A DNA stretch of 64,000 nucleotides, from assembly GCF_029873635.1 (NCBI RefSeq), contig NC_080419.1:73458597-73522596 (forward strand), read 5' to 3'. The position numbers were made by a program, and so were the translations under genes. Source of the stretch: Malania oleifera (lineage: Eukaryota; Streptophyta; Magnoliopsida; Santalales; Ximeniaceae). Numbering within the stretch: the stretch's first letter is position 1; each line of letters starts with the position of its first letter. The notes beneath the pieces were generated by a model. That model made no database searches. It saw only the letters and a list, made by a program, of their open reading frames with translations, and had not been told where the DNA came from. Below are positions 58,805-64,000 of the stretch, one piece after another.

Positions 58805-61800
58805 TGTTGACTTTTTGAGTCTGATCTCGTTTTGATAATGACAAATCACAAGTTTCTTATGTGTGTGTTTAGTACTTGAACATGTTTATGGAGGTCATGA
58901 GGCACTTAAAGTTCATTTCACTTGGCCTATTCCATGGAGAATTGAAGAGCAAAAGAAATGAAAACTTTTATATTTCAGTTGTAATGCTTTTACTTTCAAT
59001 TGTAAAAGCATGCATCACATGGTATGATGGAAAGCTCAATAATGACCATAGACTAACCTTAGGGAATCAAACTTTTCATGGAAAACCATTCACTTAAAGC
59101 TAAACTTATACAAAAAGGTTTGAAATGTTTTTTAGGTCAAAAGAGGGCTAAAATGTATATTTTTCAAAGGGCCCAATCGATCGGACTTACAGGCCCAATC
59201 GACCAAACAAAGCATTGGGCCATATTTTCATTATTTGTAAAGGCCCAGCCGACCAGCCTCACAAGCCCCGTCGACCGTACAGAACAAAATGGCAAGAGGT
59301 GCATATTTGTAAAGGGCCAGTCGACCAGACTTTAAAGCCCAGTCAAGCAGACTACTTGCTTTTATGATTCGGCAGACCGGATCATATACCTGGTATGCCG
59401 AACCTCATAAATTTGAAAAAATGCCTTGCGCCAGTCGACTGAACCTCTCGGGTTTAGGCAATTTTGAGCTCCCAACGGTCATATAATTCAAATTTATATT
59501 ATTATCTTATTCCCAACGGCCATAAAATGATCATATTTTGAAATGACCTATAAATACCAAGCCCAAAGCATTTGAAAACACTTTTTCCAAGCTCAAATTA
59601 TATTATTACATTGTTGGGCATTTCTTCATACAAATCAAAGCTCTCACATACTTATTTTCATTGCAGAATCATTTTGAGAGCAAATCCTAGTTTTCTCCTA
59701 CACATTCTTTTGGAAAATATTTTTGGAGAAATCCTTTATTGCTATTGAATCTTTGAAGCTCTTATCTTTCATATTTTCTAAAATCAAAGAAGCATTTTAC
59801 TCTCATATACTCATTCAATTGAATATATTTTTTGAGAGCAAAACCCTAGCTTCTCTAAGTCATATTTATTGTAAAAATATTTGTTGGAGAAATCATTTAT
59901 TGCACTTGACTCTTTGAGCATTTATTATTATACATATTTGCCTACTCAAAGAGCATTTTCTCTCATCAACTCTCACTATTTTTTAAAACACCTTTGAGAG
60001 AGAAACACACATACTCTATTGAACTTAAATCATATCTTGTGAGAATGCATATTAGTTTAACATTGTACATCTTAACTTATTGAGAAGCCTTCCTTTGTAT
60101 GCAAAACTTTTATTTTCTTTGTATCCATGCGGTTCGGGTAGTGAACCGCACCGAGTGTGGGTTATCGCCGGGAAAGGTTGGTCCACCTAGAAGGACTGGT
60201 ATGGAGGGGGGCTTAACCCTAGTGAAGAAGTGTGTAACAGGGGGCTCCACCCAATTTAAGGAGTGTGTATTGTTAGCTTTGGTGCAATCCCAAGAGGGGG
60301 GGGTGAATTGGGTATTTAAAAATTATCACCTAGGTTAAACCAGATAAGCAGTATTACTTAACCTAGGGTCTGTTTATGCAAATGTAAATCTAATGATTTA
60401 CAATATAACATACACGTGTAGTAAGTAAATTGCGGAAATATAAAGAACACGCACGATATGTTATCGGGGTTCGGCCAACTGTGCCTACGTCCCCGCCTCT
60501 AGCTCGCAAGCAGGAGGATTCCACTAATAGCTCACTTAAGGGTGGAGCGGCACCGTTTACAACCAGGTCAAATTAACACAGGGCTGACCTCAACCTTAAC
60601 CAGGTCAATTAGCGGGGCTGACCTCAACCTACATGCCTTAACAGGACGACGCACCTAGCTTTCCTAACCGGGTCTAAGCCAATTCGGGACTATTCCAGGG
60701 CTAGTCTCCCTCTTCAGGCTCGTGCCTGGAAATACAACAAATGTGTATAAAATTTGTACACGGAAATATGCTTCTAGAAAAGCAGATGTGTGCACCAATA
60801 CAGCTCAATCAATAAAGCAAGCACGAATGATATGTAGATATGCTCAGTGCTCTAATGTGTGCTAAACACTCAATCAAGTATGATAATCAATCAAGATCTA
60901 GAGTGTGTATCTAAGAAAGATTTGAAACACAATATTCGAATATCACAAAATCAGATCAGGGTTTCAAATATGCTAAGCAAGATAGATCAAACAAACTCAA
61001 TCCGATATTTCAATGTCTAAAGCACAATGGAGTTGTTTGAAAGATTAGCTTTTCACAAAAGGATTTTTGCACACAAAATTTAGGTTTAGGTATCTTGCAA
61101 CAACAATGCAAGAACCACAACCCTTAAAGTCTTCCCACACAAGATTTATCAAATGAAATCCGTGGAAGAACTTCAGGCTATACTTTCAAATAAAATCAAT
61201 CAAACTTTATACCAAAAGAGAGTATTAGTTAGAAAGATTACGCACTATAGCCTTATAGAAATACTCACAATGCTTAGAGAAATAAAGATTGAAGAGTATG
61301 TCAGTGTTTGCAAGAAGTTTTTGGCTAATATAGGGTTTTAAGAGTTGAGAGAGTTTTGCCCTAATCAAGTTTGCTAATCCCCTGCTAATAATGATAAATG
61401 AATGGGTATATATAGGCAAGGAGGTATTTTTGACCGTTGGGGACCTATTGGGCATTATTAAGAAAGTTTTAAATCATTTTAAAATAATTAACCCTGTTTA
61501 AAATATGTTTATCCGCGGTAAAAATCAGGGCCACTCAAGAGGTCCGGTTGACCAAAAATGTTTCGGTCGACCAAGTCTCAAATGGTTCGGTCTACCAGGG
61601 GACTTTTGAACTGAAGTCTTGGTCGACCAGGAGAGGGCGATTTCCCAATTTTTCGAGATTCGGTCGACCAGGGCATTTTGAACTACTTGGTTCGGTCGAC
61701 CAGACCGTTAGGAATTCTCCCGAGAACCCTTCGGTCGACCAGGTAGTTGTAGTACAAAAGATATTGGTCGACCAGATGGTCAACTGTTGACCCAGGAGGG

Positions 61801-63183
61801 TTTTGGTCGACCAGGGCCTTTTGAACTACAGGATTCATTTGACCGAGTGGTCAATCTTTGACCCAGGGAGGTTTCGGTCGACCAGTGCTTCTTGAACTAC
61901 ATGTTTCGGTCGACCGGGTGGTAAAAAATGTTGACCAAAAGGATTTTAGATCGACCATAGTGAAGGCTCAGTCGACCGAGGCTTGAAATGAAAGAGTTTC
62001 GGTCGACCGTAGTGAAGGCTCGGTCGACCGGCCTCTACTTTTCTGCGCAGGCACTATTTAGTGTTTCGGCCATAACTTTTCCTATACAATTCCAAATTGG
62101 ATGTTTTTTATATCAATAGAAAGGTAAGACAAAATCCCACAACTTTTATGTTGAGTACAGTTTAAGATAATGACTTTTTATTTGAGAAAAATGTCTATCA
62201 ATGAGACGGAAGAAACATGAAGAGAGTTTTTCTCTTACGGACATGTTTCAGTATTTTGGCCATAACTTTTTTTGTGTAACTCCAATTTGGACTATCTTGG
62301 TATCAAACTCAAGCTATGGGAAAATTCCACAATTTTCATGTTGAACATGGTTTGATATGAGATCGAATTGAGTAAGAAAATTGTTCATTTCTAACATTCA
62401 GTCGACTGGCCGGTTGACCGACTCCTTTGAAAATTTTAGTTTTTGCCTTCTTTTAACTTTAAAACCATTTAAAAACCTTTGTATAAGTTAGGAATTTTAT
62501 GGAAAAAGTTTTTCATGTTATTTGGAGGTCCTATGGTCAATCTAAGGTCAATTCGAGCATACCTACCTATCATGCTTGATGCAAATTATTACAAGCCATA
62601 TGAGTGTACAGTCCATAATAAAATTACATTCCAGAATGAAGAAACTGAAAAATAAATACAAATGCAGCACAAGATTCTTCATTCATCGGCAAGAACACCG
62701 CACGCCATCATAATAAGTATTTTAGTCCCAAAGCGCGCACAAGGTGATCCTGCATACAATTCTCAGTACAACCATTAGTACCAAGAGTATTTGTCATAAT
62801 CAAAACTGGGTGCAACCAATCAAGTCAACATGTATAAGGTGGCTCTACCTAGTTAAGGAGTGGTTTAAGGAAATCCTCAAGTAGGTTGTCTTGAGGTGAG
62901 GACGTAGGAAGGGATAGCCGAACCTCGTTAAAAATATTGTGTTTACTTTCTCTTTCCCTATGCTATTTAATTTTCTTCTTGTGTATGCTTATATTTAATT
63001 TGTTGTGATTGTTGTACATATATTAAATATTTGCATACTTAAACATTTTTGGGATTTGAGATTGCTTGAAAAACCCTAAACTTGAGTTATACTGGTTATG
63101 GATTTAAAATTAAGGCAAAACTTGACCAAGAATTTTTAAATATCCAAATCACCCTCCTTTTTGGGATTATACCATAAATCACA
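58805..63183 (+). mobile_element. SIRE-like copia LTR, interrupted by a second copia LTR
   Basis: Starts TGTTGACTTTTTG and ends near 'gggattataccataaatcaca'. About 1.8 kb is its own (58805-60270 and 62836-63183). The palindrome array at 59165-59445 is weaker, with cores such as CAATCGACC, CAGTCGACC and GGCAGACCGG. It inserted into the TNT1-like element at 57216; its right-hand target copy was not found. Confidence 0.7.
60271..62830 (-). mobile_element. Solo LTR of a SIRE-like copia element, nested in a sister LTR
   Basis: 2560 bp, ends TGTTAGC...GTCAACA, perfect TGTAT target duplication (60266-60270, 62831-62835). It holds the densest palindrome array in the window: about sixteen GGTCGACC-type cores between 61540 and 62050. 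It has an extra block (62050-62400) with a diverged tandem of ~190 bp around 'cataactttt' that the 37983 copy lacks. Confidence 0.92.
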
Positions 63184-64000
63184 TTAGGTACCAGTGGTCA
63201 CCCTATGGGTCATACCCTGTTTTGATTATGACAAATACTCTGGTATTTAATGGATTGATGAGTTTGTGTATAGGACCAATCGAACATATCATATAGTGCA
63301 CGCACATGACATATGAAGTGAAGACCTGAAGACCCTGAAGATCATATTTATTGTATTTCATTATTATTCGGGTTTGTAATATTTAAATAGGAATATGGTC
63401 TGTAATAATTAATGCCTTACCTGCATGGTAGGATCAATAAGCTCAAGACCATAGATGGACCTTAGGGAATATCCTTCGGTCGACCGACACCGTATTTTTT
63501 TGATGTCTTGAAAAATGCTTAGAAATGACCCTACGACACTCACTCATGCATACATATGATTGATTATTTGATTTGGGTGATTGAATGCTTGAAACATGAC
63601 CAAAATGCACAAAATGTGCCCACTCAGTCGACCGACCTTACCTGTAGTAAAGTGCCTGGTCGACAGAACTGGTGCTGGGTCAACAAGTTGACCATGACCC
63701 GGTCGACCGAACTTCCCAATTCATTACCTTTCGGTCAATCGAACCCTGACCGAGTCAACGGTTTGACCAGCGAACGTATATAGTTCATTTATACTCGGTC
63801 AACTGAACCCCCTAGGGAGTCAACTTTTTGACCACTTGGTCGACCTAGCTCAAAATGTACTCCAACGCTCTGGTTGACCGAGGGTCCTCAGGAGATGCCC
63901 CAACGGTTTGGTTGACCGAACCATCTAGTTCATTTCTTTTCGGTTGACCGAACCGCGCTGTTTGGAAAAATCGCCCTTCCCGGTCGACCGAGACCATAGT
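63184..64000 (+). mobile_element. Start of another SIRE-like copia LTR (runs off the window)
   Basis: From ~63195 the sequence follows LTR starts ('ggtcaccctatgggtcatac', 'gttttgattatgacaaatac'). The GGTCGACCGA array at 63610-63990 is strong. The ~11 bases before it (TTAGGTACCAG) loosely resemble a primer-binding site for the preceding LTR. Confidence 0.65.

Overview
This is a repeat-rich stretch of plant nuclear DNA, almost certainly from a eudicot. The evidence is Au-type SINEs, SIRE-, TNT1-, Tekay- and Tat-like LTR elements, a CACTA (En/Spm) transposon with subterminal repeats, long AT-rich intergenic DNA, and two intact-looking plant genes with plant-type splice sites. I cannot name the species. 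About two thirds or more of the window is transposon-derived.

Layout. 1-11291 is a pile of SIRE-like Ty1/copia LTRs in both orientations. One has a primer-binding site, and one is interrupted by a gypsy solo LTR at 6988-9024. 11292-15025 is a host island: a two-exon, secreted pectin methylesterase on the minus strand (12228-13341), an Au SINE just upstream of its promoter, and a ~150-bp direct duplication on either side, one copy of which has become a 33-bp perfect hairpin around a (TA)n tract. 15026-32389 is AT-rich DNA with a LINE 3' end, Tat/Ogre-type LTR pieces, a copia gag fossil, a 28-unit, 30-bp minisatellite (27460-28312), the 5' part of a TNT1-like copia, and a tiny L1-like tail with a 15-bp target duplication.

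32390-54204 is one CACTA transposon (TAT target duplication, ~9.8 kb of its own DNA). Three gypsy insertions swell it to ~21.8 kb, and one of these carries a copia solo LTR. All four have perfect 5-bp target duplications. A decayed but phase-consistent six-exon transposase gene can be read on its minus strand, across one of the insertions. 54208-57215 is the second host island, with an intronless lachrymatory-factor-synthase-like (START/Bet v 1 fold) gene at 55401-55907 and a poly-A SINE. 57216-64000 is a TNT1-like copia 3' end followed by nested SIRE-like LTRs.

How it works together: the two host genes are unrelated (cell-wall pectin de-esterification; a small ligand-binding/cyclase-fold protein) and share no operon-like relation. 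The main story is layered transposition. I found no convincing new multi-gene system. The most unusual signals are dense GTCGAC-centred palindrome arrays in two unrelated LTR families, the indel-free decapeptide-coding minisatellite, the pectinesterase lacking an inhibitor prodomain, and the fold-back palindrome beside it.
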